A stretch of 64,000 nt of DNA from Janibacter sp. HTCC2649 (lineage in GTDB: Bacteria; Actinomycetota; Actinomycetes; Actinomycetales; Dermatophilaceae), in assembly GCF_000152705.1 (NCBI RefSeq), contig NZ_CH672413.1, positions 1,959,978 to 2,023,977 of the forward strand, given 5' to 3'. The notes beneath the pieces are model-generated. The model saw only the letters and a program-made list of their open reading frames with translations. It did no database searches and was not told the origin of the DNA. A program made the position numbers and the translations under genes. Position 1 is the stretch's first letter. Each line of letters starts with the position of its first letter. Shown one piece after another: positions 33,297 to 41,650 of the stretch.

Positions 33297-35029
33297 GCTG
33301 CTGCCTCCTCTGCGCTGCGCTGGCTCTCGACGATCTCGACATAGGTCGGGCACGTCTCGAGCAAGGCGTCGTGCGTTCCTGTGCCGACGACGGCGCCGTC
33401 CTCGAGGACGACGATCTGGTCGGCGTCGATGATCGTCGAAACCCGTTGTGCGACAACGATGACCGTTGTATGCCGGGTGACCGGCTTGAGTGCCGCCCGG
33501 AGCCTTGCGTCCGTGGACAGGTCGAGGGCCGAGAAGCTGTCATCGAAGAGATAGACATCGGGTTTGGCGACGAGGGCCCTGGCGATGGCGAGCCGTTGGC
33601 GCTGGCCGCCGGAGACGTTGGTGCCTCCCTGGGCGATGGCCGACTCGAGGCCGTCGGGCATGGCCTGGACGAAGTCCTGCGCCTGGGCGATCCGCAGTGC
33701 CTCCCAGAGCTCCTCGTCGGTGGCGTTCGCGTCGCCGTAGCGCAGGTTGGACGCGACGGTGCCGGTGAACAGGTAGGGCTTCTGCGGGACGAGTCCGATG
33801 CGCGACCAGACGTCCTCGAGCGTTGCGTCCCGGATGTCGACTCCGCCGAGCAGCACTGCGCCACCCGTGACGTCGTAGAGCCGTGGGATGACCGAGAGCA
33901 GGGTCGACTTGCCAGAGCCTGTGCTCCCGATGATCGCGGTCGTCTGGCCGGGCTCGGCTGTGATCGAAACCCCCTGCAGGACAGGCACATCGGCGCCCGG
34001 ATAGGCGAACTCGACGCCACGCAGCTCGACGGACGTGCCGCCGACCGGGATGGCGACGGGATTCGTCGGCGGGACCACCGTCGAGTCGGTGTCGAGGACC
34101 TCTGCGATGCGCCCGGCCGAGACCGTGGCACGCGGGATCATCATCGACATGAAGGTCGCCATCATGACCGACATGAGGATCTGCATGAGGTAGCTCATGA
34201 AGGCGGTGAGCTCGCCGATCTGCATCTGGCCGTTGTCGACGCGGTGGGCACCGAACCACAACACCGCAACCGTCGACGCGTTGAAGATGACCATGACGAT
34301 GGGGAAGACCAGGGCCATGAGCTTGCCGACCGCAAGGGCGGTCCCGGTGTACTGCGTGTTGGCCTCGGCGAAGCGCGCGCGCTCGTGGTCCTCACGGACG
34401 AAGGCCCGCACGACGCGGATGCCGGTGATCTGCTCGCGCAGGACCCGGTTGACCCAGTCGACCGACTCCTGCATGAGGCGGAAGTTCGGGATCATCTTGC
34501 GGATGACGAGGGCAACGCTCAGGGCGAGCAGCGGCACGGCGACCGCAACGAGCCAGGACAGTCCGGCGTCCTCACGCAGCGCCATGACGATGCCGCCGAC
34601 CATCATGATCGGCGCAGACACCATCATCGCGGCGCCCATGAAGACGACCGTCTGCACCTGGGTGACGTCATTGGTGTTGCGCGAGATGAGGGTTGGCGCA
34701 CCGAAGCGCGACACCTCCTGCGCGGAGAAGTCCCCCACGCGGGCGAAGACGCCGGCGCGCAGGTCCCGGCCCATACCGGCGGCGGCGCGGGCACCGAGAT
34801 AGGTGGCGGCCACGGTGGCCGCGATCTGGATGAGGGAGACGGCGAGCATCCAGCCGCCGGCCGACAGGATGTAGCCCGTGTCGCCCTTGGCGACACCCTG
34901 GTCGATGATGCGGCCATTGAGGCTGGGCAGGTAGAGCGAGGCGATCGTTCCGACCAGCTGGAGCAGGACGAGCACCGTGAGCGGCCCGCGATAGGGCCGC
35001 AGATAGTCGCGCATGAGTCGAAGCAGCAC
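33293..35029 (-). CDS. ABC exporter half, degenerate NBD
   Basis: 578-aa transmembrane-NBD protein, first half of the heterodimer. Walker A GSTGSGKST and signature NVSGGQRQRL are canonical. Walker B reads VYLFDDSFSALD (catalytic Glu replaced by Asp) and the H-loop VIVVAQRVSTI (His replaced by Gln). These are the known marks of the degenerate site in LmrCD/TM287-288-type exporters. The GTG start overlaps the last base of the TetR stop codon (TAGTG), and an ATG five codons later (35014) is an alternative. It is controlled by the TetR gene at the head of the operon. Confidence 0.92.
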   Translation of the reverse strand: MLLRLMRDYLRPYRGPLTVLVLLQLVGTIASLYLPSLNGRIIDQGVAKGDTGYILSAGGWMLAVSLIQIAATVAATYLGARAAAGMGRDLRAGVFARVGDFSAQEVSRFGAPTLISRNTNDVTQVQTVVFMGAAMMVSAPIMMVGGIVMALREDAGLSWLVAVAVPLLALSVALVIRKMIPNFRLMQESVDWVNRVLREQITGIRVVRAFVREDHERARFAEANTQYTGTALAVGKLMALVFPIVMVIFNASTVAVLWFGAHRVDNGQMQIGELTAFMSYLMQILMSVMMATFMSMMIPRATVSAGRIAEVLDTDSTVVPPTNPVAIPVGGTSVELRGVEFAYPGADVPVLQGVSITAEPGQTTAIIGSTGSGKSTLLSVIPRLYDVTGGAVLLGGVDIRDATLEDVWSRIGLVPQKPYLFTGTVASNLRYGDANATDEELWEALRIAQAQDFVQAMPDGLESAIAQGGTNVSGGQRQRLAIARALVAKPDVYLFDDSFSALDLSTDARLRAALKPVTRHTTVIVVAQRVSTIIDADQIVVLEDGAVVGTGTHDALLETCPTYVEIVESQRSAEEAAA

Positions 35030-35667
35030 TACTTCTTCCTCCGGGTCGTGGTGGATGTGGTTTTTGTGGCCTTGGTCGCGGCCCGCTTCAACGCGCCTTC
35101 GAGCAGGACGTCGACGAGCTGCTCAGGAGAGGACGCTTCGCCGTCGAGCATGGGATGGACACTGGAGAGGGTGAGCATGCGCAGGTAGCCGATGAACGTG
35201 GTTGCGGGGACGCGGAGCAACCTCACGTCTTCCCCCAGGACCTCGACGAAGGCCGCATCCAGCTCCGCTGTGGCCTCGTGCCGACGCTTGTGGGCATCGC
35301 CCCCGACGGGCGGCCGCAGTGGCTGACCCGAGGAAGCCAGCACCGTCATGAGCTGGAAGATTCCCTGCAGGTGCACCTGCATGATGGCGACACCCGCCGC
35401 GAGTCGCTCGGGCATCGAGAGTGAGCGGTCGATTTCCCCGAGCTCGGTGACCAGGGTCGAGTTGTCGAAGGCGTCGTGGATGACTGCCTCGATGAGCGCG
35501 TCCTTGCTCTCGAACACCCGGAAGATCGTGCCCTCGGCAATGCCCGCCGCCTTGGCGATCTCCTTGGTGCTCAAGCTGCTCCCCTTCGCGCGCAGCAGCG
35601 GCAGGGTGGCAGCAATGATCGAGGCCCGACGTTCGTCGGGGCTCAGGGCGGGGGCACGAGGTGGCAC
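35029..35667 (-). CDS. TetR-family repressor of the ABC exporter operon
   Basis: 212-aa regulator from GTG at 35667. The HTH region is LSTKEIAKAAGIAEGTIFRV followed by FESKDALIEAV; the ligand domain follows, and the C-terminus is basic (KRAATKATKTTSTTTRRKK). The longer frame to 35697 would start inside the perfect operator palindrome, while GTG at 35667 has TTGAGGAC as ribosome-binding site 4-5 nt upstream, so the shorter form is chosen. It is followed without a gap by the two ABC genes. Drug-responsive autoregulation of the whole operon is the likely logic. Confidence 0.88.
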   Translation of the reverse strand: MPPRAPALSPDERRASIIAATLPLLRAKGSSLSTKEIAKAAGIAEGTIFRVFESKDALIEAVIHDAFDNSTLVTELGEIDRSLSMPERLAAGVAIMQVHLQGIFQLMTVLASSGQPLRPPVGGDAHKRRHEATAELDAAFVEVLGEDVRLLRVPATTFIGYLRMLTLSSVHPMLDGEASSPEQLVDVLLEGALKRAATKATKTTSTTTRRKK

Positions 35668-35679
35668 GTCCTCAAGTAT

Positions 35680-35699
35680 GAGTGAGTGAGCACTCACTC
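35680..35699. promoter_or_regulatory. palindromic TetR operator 1
   Basis: GAGTGAGTG-AG-CACTCACTC, a perfect 9+2+9 palindrome (10+2+10 with the flanking T/A) 13 bp upstream of the TetR start. Typical size and place for autorepression. Confidence 0.8.
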
Positions 35700-35748
35700 A
35701 CAACAAGTTTTCTGACCTGCACATATGCCAACCCGGGCAACTCCCCAC

Positions 35749-35763
35749 GTGAGTGTCACTCAC
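35749..35763. promoter_or_regulatory. palindromic TetR operator 2
   Basis: GTGAGTG-T-CACTCAC, 7+1+7 palindrome with the same half-site as operator 1, 67 bp upstream of it (centre to centre) and 13 bp from the methyltransferase stop codon. The next bases (TCAG) continue the match. It may increase repressor occupancy. Confidence 0.65.
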
Positions 35764-35775
35764 TCAGCGGACCCC

Positions 35776-37275
35776 TCAGACGAGCAGTCCGTCCTTGGCC
35801 GCGTCGCGGATGAAGGCGACCACTTCGCGCTCGGTCTCGTCCGTCTCGGCCTCGAGGATCCCGGCGATTGCGCTCGCCGCTTGCCTGGGCGTGAGCTCAC
35901 CGTCCGCAACGGAGAGGTATGCCGCCGTCACCGTCGTGAGCGTGATGATCCGTCCCAGCCCACCGCCCTGACGCGCCACGATGACCGACGGGTCGGGGGC
36001 ACCCGGGCGTGTGTGGCGTTCCTCGGTGACGTCGGGGGTCGCGGTCCACGCCCGGTCGAGGACCTCGTCGTCGGAGTGCTCCGCCAACCAGGTGCGGGCC
36101 TCGAGTCCCACCCGGACCACGTCTCCCATCGCCGGCGGCACCGGGCCGCGCGCATCCATGAGGTCGACGAACGGCTCCCGGTCGCCCACCGGGCGCTGGA
36201 GGGTGATGACTCCGAAACCGATCGACTCGACATCGCGAGCTGCGAAGTCATCCAGCCACGCGGCATACATGGCATCGAAATCCGCCGTGCCCGGGTGGTG
36301 ACCGCCGTCGCGAGACCACGTCTCGGCATACTCCGCCGGGTCCTGGACCTCACGCTGGACGATCCAGGCGTCGACGCCGGCGCTGTCGAGCCAGGAGCCG
36401 ACTCGGTCGGTCCAGGTCGAACCGCGGGGCACCTCCCAGTTGCCGAGGAACTGTGCGACTCCCCCGGGCTCGAGGTGCTCACCGACGGAGCGCACGAGGT
36501 TGGCGACGATCGCGTCACCGGAGGCGCCACCGTCGCGGTACTCGAAGAGCGGCACCTCACCCGAGCGCGGCGTGATGACGAACGGCGGGTTGCTGACGAT
36601 GAGGTCAAAGCGCTGCCCGGCAACGGGATCGAGCATCGAGCCGGCCCGCACGTCCCACTCGACCTCGTTGAGGTTGGCGTTGAATCGCGCGAACGCCAGC
36701 GCCCGCTCCGAGAGGTCAGTGGCAACGATGGAGTCGGTGTGCGCGCCGAGGTGGAGCGCCTGGACACCACACCCGGTGCCGACGTCGAGGGCGGCACCCA
36801 CGGGCCGGCGAATCGTCCACGCCGCCAACGTCGTCGAGGCCCCACCGATCCCGAGGACGTGGTCGTTGCGCACCGGCGAACCGGTCGCGACCTCGGCCAG
36901 GTCGGAGGCGATCCACCAATGACGTTCATCGGCGGCATAGGGGCGCACGTCGACGCGGGCGACGACACCGTCACCCTCTTCGTCCACGAGTCCGAGGGCC
37001 ACGGCCCCCTGAGCGCGAAGGGTCGGCAGTGCCCGGTCGACCTCGGCCACATCGACCGGGTCGCCGAGCGTGAAGAGGCGAACGAGGATCGCAACCGGTT
37101 CGGTGGAGGCACCGGCCGCGCGACGTGCGGGCAGCGGCTGTTCACGCAGCAGGGCACCGCTGGCCAGCGGACCGAGGAACTCCGTGACACCCGTGACGTT
37201 GAAGTCGGCGGCCGTGAGATCGGCTCGGAGCCGGGCGATGAGGTCCTCGTTCAGGCGAGGCACGCGAGGGGTCAC
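35776..37275 (-). CDS. class I SAM-dependent methyltransferase (HemK/PrmC-like motif)
   Basis: 499-aa protein. The N-terminal 140 residues contain a winged-helix-like region. The SAM-binding Rossmann domain has ALDVGTGCGVQALHLGAHTD (motif I, about residues 163-182) and DLIVSNPPFVITPRSGEV, in which NPPF is the motif of N-methyltransferases acting on glutamine or adenine. The C-terminal 200 residues are specific to actinobacterial relatives. The target could be a translation factor, ribosomal protein or nucleic acid. The GTG start at 37275 overlaps the stop codon of a 9-codon ORF with its own leaderless promoter, which suggests coupled translation. Confidence 0.85.
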   Translation of the reverse strand: MTPRVPRLNEDLIARLRADLTAADFNVTGVTEFLGPLASGALLREQPLPARRAAGASTEPVAILVRLFTLGDPVDVAEVDRALPTLRAQGAVALGLVDEEGDGVVARVDVRPYAADERHWWIASDLAEVATGSPVRNDHVLGIGGASTTLAAWTIRRPVGAALDVGTGCGVQALHLGAHTDSIVATDLSERALAFARFNANLNEVEWDVRAGSMLDPVAGQRFDLIVSNPPFVITPRSGEVPLFEYRDGGASGDAIVANLVRSVGEHLEPGGVAQFLGNWEVPRGSTWTDRVGSWLDSAGVDAWIVQREVQDPAEYAETWSRDGGHHPGTADFDAMYAAWLDDFAARDVESIGFGVITLQRPVGDREPFVDLMDARGPVPPAMGDVVRVGLEARTWLAEHSDDEVLDRAWTATPDVTEERHTRPGAPDPSVIVARQGGGLGRIITLTTVTAAYLSVADGELTPRQAASAIAGILEAETDETEREVVAFIRDAAKDGLLV

Positions 37276-37301
37276 AGGGCGTCAGCCGTCGAGGAGCGCA
37301 T
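37272..37301 (-). CDS. 9-codon leaderless upstream ORF (MRSSTADAL)
   Basis: ATG at 37299-37301 follows a TAGGCT box by exactly 7 nt, as at other leaderless genes here. The ORF reads MRSSTADAL and ends with TGA overlapping the GTG of the methyltransferase (GTGA). The methyltransferase GTG has no clear ribosome-binding site, so ribosomes finishing this ORF probably reinitiate there. No function is proposed for the peptide itself. Confidence 0.5.
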   Translation of the reverse strand: MRSSTADAL

Positions 37302-37308
37302 GCCGCCC

Positions 37309-37314
37309 AGCCTA
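37309..37314 (-). promoter_or_regulatory. -10 box of the methyltransferase transcript
   Basis: Minus-strand TAGGCT, 7 nt before the ATG of the upstream ORF. Confidence 0.5.
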
Positions 37315-37342
37315 GAGCCGCCCGCGGACCCACACGCGAGCC

Positions 37343-37402
37343 GACCACTTCTCAGCGGGAGGTCCACCTCTGGATGGTTGCGCCGCCAAGAAGTGGACCC
37401 CT
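37343..37402. repeat. 60-bp direct repeat, left copy
   Basis: Matches 38429-38488 at about 70% of positions without gaps. Shared blocks are GACCACTTCT, GTCCACCTCT, TGGT, GCGCC and AGTGG. It can itself fold (GGTCCAC pairing with GTGGACC). The two copies bracket the interrupted AbiEi-like gene. Confidence 0.6.
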
Positions 37403-37407
37403 GGTCG

Positions 37408-38367
37408 TCATGCTGCGTCGAACCACGTGTTCCTCGGTTGCCGCCTGATCCCCTGCGCCTCCAACTTGGCCACCATCTGCATCGGGCGCGTCGCGTCGGC
37501 CCACACCCAGCGCGCCATCTTGTTCCCCTTGGCCCTGATCCGGTCCTCCCGCGCCTTCTCGCTCCAGAGGGTCTGCTCGATCTGTTCGGGGCTCATCCCC
37601 TCTCGCACGCGGTACTTCATCCGTCCGTCAAACTCACCGACGACGCCCTCCCACCCGAAGTCGCCAACGCCAATGAGGCCGCCCTCGTCCTCGATCGGGA
37701 CCTGAAGAGTCGGGCGGGGGATGTTGAGCCGGAACATTTGCACGCGTGACAGCGACTCGCCCACCGACATCGCACCGGCCTCGGCGAAGTCCGCGACGAG
37801 GGCGGCCTGGACTCGACCACGAGCTCCTGCCGGGACCAGTTCGAGCTCGGCGAACAGCTCCTCCCGCGAGCACAGATGGTGATGCAGAGCGTGATCTGCG
37901 GCGGCCACGGCGTCAGGCAGGCACTCCGTCCTGGCCAGGTCGATGAGAGTTCTCGCCAGCGGAGTCACAGGCAGACCGTCGATCCACTCCACGTCTCCCA
38001 CCTGTGCTCGGTGACGACGCACCAACCCCGACGAGTGGATGTTGCCGCCGTCGATGGACACGTCGATCCGCTTCGGCCACGAAGTGATCCGCGGTAGTCG
38101 CCACAGCGCCGCCGCCTACGCGTGGGAGTAGGTGGACGCCATCGCACCCTTGGCCTGCAAAGCCGTCGCGTGCACGAATGCAGCGTGCCGCTGTTCATGA
38201 GTGAGCGCGTTCCACGTGTCCGTCCTGACAACGACCCCACGACGCACTTTCGCCCACCTCGGCTGACCCGTGGAATCGCGGTCCTCCGGCGTCTCGCCGA
38301 GCCGACGCAGGTCTGCTGTTGGCCGCAGGAGGGCCGGACGAAACGGTTCGGGACGTGACGTGGGCAT
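37408..38367 (-). pseudogene. AbiEi-like/Vsr-like nuclease-fold gene interrupted by an amber codon
   Basis: The minus-strand reading frame from ATG at 38367 to the stop at 37408 is open for 319 codons except for one TAG at 38116-38118 (SHA-stop-AAALWRLP). The N-terminal part (83 aa) has RRGVVVRTDTWNALTHEQRH, like the winged-helix region of AbiEi-family proteins. The C-terminal part has GVVGEFDGRMKYRVREG and WSEKAREDRIRAKG, the EFDGR...EKxRED arrangement of Vsr/DUF559-like endonuclease folds. A single C-to-A change from TCG (Ser) would explain the stop. Shorter products could start at GTG 38061. It may be a decayed toxin-antitoxin or defence gene, or carry a recent mutation. Confidence 0.72.
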
Positions 38368-38428
38368 GGCCGATGGTCGCAGTTTTGGCGATTCTCACCG
38401 CCTCGTCATCCACAGCCTGCCGCCACAG

Positions 38429-38488
38429 GACCACTTCTTGGTGGGGCGTCCACCTCTACTTGGTCGCGCCACCACGGAGTGGTCGACT
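38429..38488. repeat. 60-bp direct repeat, right copy
   Basis: Right partner of the repeat at 37343-37402, same orientation. It lies just upstream of the interrupted gene and after the hppA stop codon side. Confidence 0.6.
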
Positions 38489-38577
38489 CGAGCTCTGCGC
38501 ACAAAGCAGGCGGCCGGCTCACCCTGTCGGGTGGGCCGGCCGCCGTTCACTGCTTGTGGCGTATGCCGTGTGCTCGC

Positions 38578-41013
38578 CTAGCGCTGAGCAGGAGCCTCGG
38601 CGTCTTCGAGCGTCTCGTCGACAGCCTGACCGGGGTCGGTGACCGCACCCGAGTCCGGGGCCTCGTTGTCGAACGCGGCGACGGGCTCGTTCTCGTCGTC
38701 GCCACCGATGGCCAGGTCGCGACGCTTGGAGATTGCGACGGCCGTGACGACGATGACGAAACCGACACCGGCGATGCCGTAGCGGATCGGCGCACTGGCG
38801 TCCTCACCCACCGACAACATGACGATGGCGGGGGCGATGAGCACCGCAACGAGGTTCATGACCTTGAGGAGCGGGTTGATGGCCGGGCCGGCGGTGTCCT
38901 TGAACGGGTCGCCGACGGTGTCACCGATGACGGTGGCCTCGTGGGCGGGCGAGCCCTTGCCGCCGTGGGTGCCGTCCTCGACGATCTTCTTCGCGTTGTC
39001 CCAGGCGCCGCCCGAGTTCGCGAGGAAGACGGCCATGAGGCAACCGGTGCCGATGGCGCCGGCGAGGAAGCCGGCGAGGGCACCGATGCCAAGACCGAAG
39101 CCGATGATCACCGGGCTGAGTGCAGCGAGCAGCCCCGGGGTGGTGAGTTCGCGCAGCGAGTCACGGGTGCAGATGTCGACGACCTTGCCGTACTCGGGCT
39201 TGGTCGTGCCCTCCATGATTCCGGGGATGTCGCGGAACTGGCGACGCACCTCGAAGACGATGGCTCCGGCAGCGCGGGTCACGGCGTTGATGGCCAGGCC
39301 CGAGAACATGAACACGACGGCCGCACCGAGAAGCAGGCCGACGAGCGTCGACGGGTTCGTGACGACCGCTTCCGCATCGTTGAGGAAGCGGGTGGCCTGC
39401 TCCTGAGTCGTGTCACCTGGCGCCTTGATCTCGCGGACAGCGGTCTGCCAGGCGTCGGTGTAGGAGCCGAAGAGCGCCGTCGCGGCCAGCACGGCCGTGG
39501 CGATGGCGATGCCCTTGGTGATCGCCTTGGTCGTGTTGCCGACCGCGTCGAGCTCGGTGAGGATCTGCGCGGCCTCGGGGCCGACGTCACCGGACATCTC
39601 GGCGATGCCCTGCGCGTTGTCGGAGACCGGACCGAACGTGTCCATGGCGACGATGACACCGACGGTCGTGAGCAGCCCACAGCCGGCGAGTGCAATGAGG
39701 AACAGCGACAGGGCCACCGAGCCACCTCCGAGGAGGAAGGCGAGGTAGACCGCGCCACCGATGATCGCGGCGGTGTAGACGGCCGACTCGAGGCCGACGC
39801 CGATGCCCGAGAGGACGACGGTCGCAGCACCGGTGAGCGACGTGCGGGCAACGTCCTTGGTCGGACGCTTGTCGGTGCCGGTGAAGTAGCCGGTGAGCCA
39901 GAGGATGATCGCGGCGAGAACGATGCCGATGATCACGGCAAGGATCGCGGTGATCCGCGGGTTGCCGTCGAGGGCGCCGATGGCCTGGTCACGCGAGCCG
40001 AGCTCGGCGTAGGTGGCGGGCAGGTAGAGCCAGGCAGCGACCGAGCAGAGCACGGCCGCGATGCCGGCGGAGATGTAGAAGCCCTGGTTGATGGCGTCGA
40101 GCGCGCTCTGCGTGCCACGGGCCTTGGTGATGAAGACGCCGATGAGGGCGGTGATCGCACCGAGAGCCGGAACCAGAAGCGGGAAGACGAGACCGAACGA
40201 CCCGAAGGCAACCGAACCCAGGATGAGAGCGGCAACGAGCATCACGGCATACGACTCGAAAAGGTCTGCTGCCATGCCGGCGCAGTCGCCGACGTTGTCG
40301 CCCACGTTGTCGGCGATGGTCGCCGCGTTGCGGGGGTCGTCCTCCGGGATGCCGGCCTCGACCTTGCCGACGAGGTCGGCGCCGACGTCAGCGGCCTTGG
40401 TGAAGATGCCACCGCCGACGCGCATGAACATCGCGAGCAGGGCGGCGCCGAAGCCGAAGCCCTCGAGGACCTTGGGGGCGTCAGCCTTGTAGAGGAGGAC
40501 GACGATGGAGGCGCCGAGCAGGCCGAGGCCCACGGTCGCCATGCCGACGGTGCCACCGGTGCGGAAGGCGATGCGCATGCCTTCGTCGCGACCGTTCTCA
40601 CCGCGCGAGGCGGCGGCAACGCGGACGTTGGCCTTCGTCGCGAGCTTCATGCCGAGGTAGCCGATGGACGCGGAGAAGACCGCACCCACGATGAAGAAGC
40701 CGGAGCGACCCAGCTTCACACCCCAGTCGGGAGCGGGCAGGAGGAGCAACAGCCCGAAGACGAGCACGACGAAGATTCCGAGCGTCTTGAACTGACGCGT
40801 GAGATAGGCCTGAGCCCCCTCTTCGACTGCGGCGCCGATCTCGCGCATCTTGTCGGTACCAGTGTCCGCGGCCAGAACCTGCGCCCGGAAGACGAACGCC
40901 ATGGCGAGGGCGATCACGGCGATGACCGCGACCCCCACGACGAGCGTGACGTTCGATCCGGTGAGTTCCAGCGTGGACGTCGCCTCGGCCGGTGCGAGCG
41001 CGAGTGCAGCCAT
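38578..41013 (-). CDS. hppA: K+-independent proton-pumping membrane pyrophosphatase
   Basis: 811-aa integral membrane enzyme that couples hydrolysis of pyrophosphate to proton export. About 16 helices. The substrate loops GAADLVGKVE-type (here DVGADLVGKVEAGIPEDDPR) and DNVGDNVGDCAGMAADLFES are present. The stretch VGNTTKAITKG carries Lys (and Thr three residues on) at the positions that distinguish K+-independent from K+-dependent enzymes (GNTTAA type). A strong AAGGAGG ribosome-binding site precedes the ATG. A CRP-like palindrome lies upstream. The neighbouring bldG gene has the same relative position in Streptomyces. Confidence 0.95.
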   Translation of the reverse strand: MAALALAPAEATSTLELTGSNVTLVVGVAVIAVIALAMAFVFRAQVLAADTGTDKMREIGAAVEEGAQAYLTRQFKTLGIFVVLVFGLLLLLPAPDWGVKLGRSGFFIVGAVFSASIGYLGMKLATKANVRVAAASRGENGRDEGMRIAFRTGGTVGMATVGLGLLGASIVVLLYKADAPKVLEGFGFGAALLAMFMRVGGGIFTKAADVGADLVGKVEAGIPEDDPRNAATIADNVGDNVGDCAGMAADLFESYAVMLVAALILGSVAFGSFGLVFPLLVPALGAITALIGVFITKARGTQSALDAINQGFYISAGIAAVLCSVAAWLYLPATYAELGSRDQAIGALDGNPRITAILAVIIGIVLAAIILWLTGYFTGTDKRPTKDVARTSLTGAATVVLSGIGVGLESAVYTAAIIGGAVYLAFLLGGGSVALSLFLIALAGCGLLTTVGVIVAMDTFGPVSDNAQGIAEMSGDVGPEAAQILTELDAVGNTTKAITKGIAIATAVLAATALFGSYTDAWQTAVREIKAPGDTTQEQATRFLNDAEAVVTNPSTLVGLLLGAAVVFMFSGLAINAVTRAAGAIVFEVRRQFRDIPGIMEGTTKPEYGKVVDICTRDSLRELTTPGLLAALSPVIIGFGLGIGALAGFLAGAIGTGCLMAVFLANSGGAWDNAKKIVEDGTHGGKGSPAHEATVIGDTVGDPFKDTAGPAINPLLKVMNLVAVLIAPAIVMLSVGEDASAPIRYGIAGVGFVIVVTAVAISKRRDLAIGGDDENEPVAAFDNEAPDSGAVTDPGQAVDETLEDAEAPAQR

Positions 41014-41111
41014 TCCATCCTCCTTGACGGGTGTGCGTCATCGAACCTCCACAGGTCTCGCGATTCTCGCGATCCCGTGGACCACAGGCAGACGCGGGGT
41101 GGACCTTACCC

Positions 41112-41127
41112 GGTGACACAGGTCACA
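41112..41127. promoter_or_regulatory. CRP/GlxR-like site in the hppA promoter region
   Basis: GGTGACACAGGTCACA fits TGTGA-N6-TCACA with one mismatch. Immediately downstream in the hppA direction, minus-strand TAAGGT (41103-41108) could be the -10 box, so a bound regulator would sit near -35 to -40. Suggests cAMP-type control of the pyrophosphatase. Confidence 0.45.
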
Positions 41128-41189
41128 TGAACCCTCAGTGGGTGGGTGTGACTGCTCTCACGCTCACGAAGGCGAGGGAGAGGGCTGGT

Positions 41190-41561
41190 TCAGGCGGGGA
41201 CGTCGGGCTCGAGGAAGTCGTCGGGACCTGCCGCGAGGGCCGCGTCGACGGACTCGTGGATGGGCAGGACGCGGTCGAGACCCGTGATGCCGAAGAGGCG
41301 GAGGATGCGCTCGTTGGTGCAGACCACGCGCAGCCAGCCGTCGACCTTCTTGACAGCCTTGAGCCGGCCGACGAGCACGCCGAGACCGGTCGAATCGAGG
41401 AAGCCCACGCCCTGCAGGTCGACGATGATGGCGGTGTGACCTGCGGCGATGCGCTCCTCGAGGGCAGATCGCAGCTGAGGCGCGGTGTAGACGTCGACCT
41501 CACCGGAGACGGTGACGATGGTGACGTCATCGCGTTCCGTGGTCGCCACAGTCAGCTTCAC
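41190..41561 (-). CDS. bldG: STAS anti-sigma factor antagonist, BldG-like
   Basis: 123-aa STAS protein. VSGEVDVYTAPQLRSALEER, GVGFLDSTGLGVLVGRLKAV with the phosphorylatable Ser in DSTG, and NERILRLFGITGLDRVLPIH closely match what I remember of Streptomyces BldG. In that genus unphosphorylated BldG binds an anti-sigma factor encoded directly downstream and controls development and stress genes. Here the downstream gene is hppA, with no anti-sigma gene adjacent. GTG at 41561 (VKLTVATTERDDV) is preferred because the domain begins there. The divergent neighbour is the helicase, as in Streptomyces. Confidence 0.85.
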   Translation of the reverse strand: MKLTVATTERDDVTIVTVSGEVDVYTAPQLRSALEERIAAGHTAIIVDLQGVGFLDSTGLGVLVGRLKAVKKVDGWLRVVCTNERILRLFGITGLDRVLPIHESVDAALAAGPDDFLEPDVPA

Positions 41562-41650
41562 TACAGCCGGCTCCTTGTTCGCAATCCGCCCATGTGTTGG
41601 GCCCACCCTTGGCACCGACCCCCGAAGCGTTCGCGCCACGAGGTCTGTCA

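Noticed and set aside
38479-41130. 883-codon frame antisense to hppA
   Set aside because: Shadow frame; hppA motifs are unambiguous on the minus strand.
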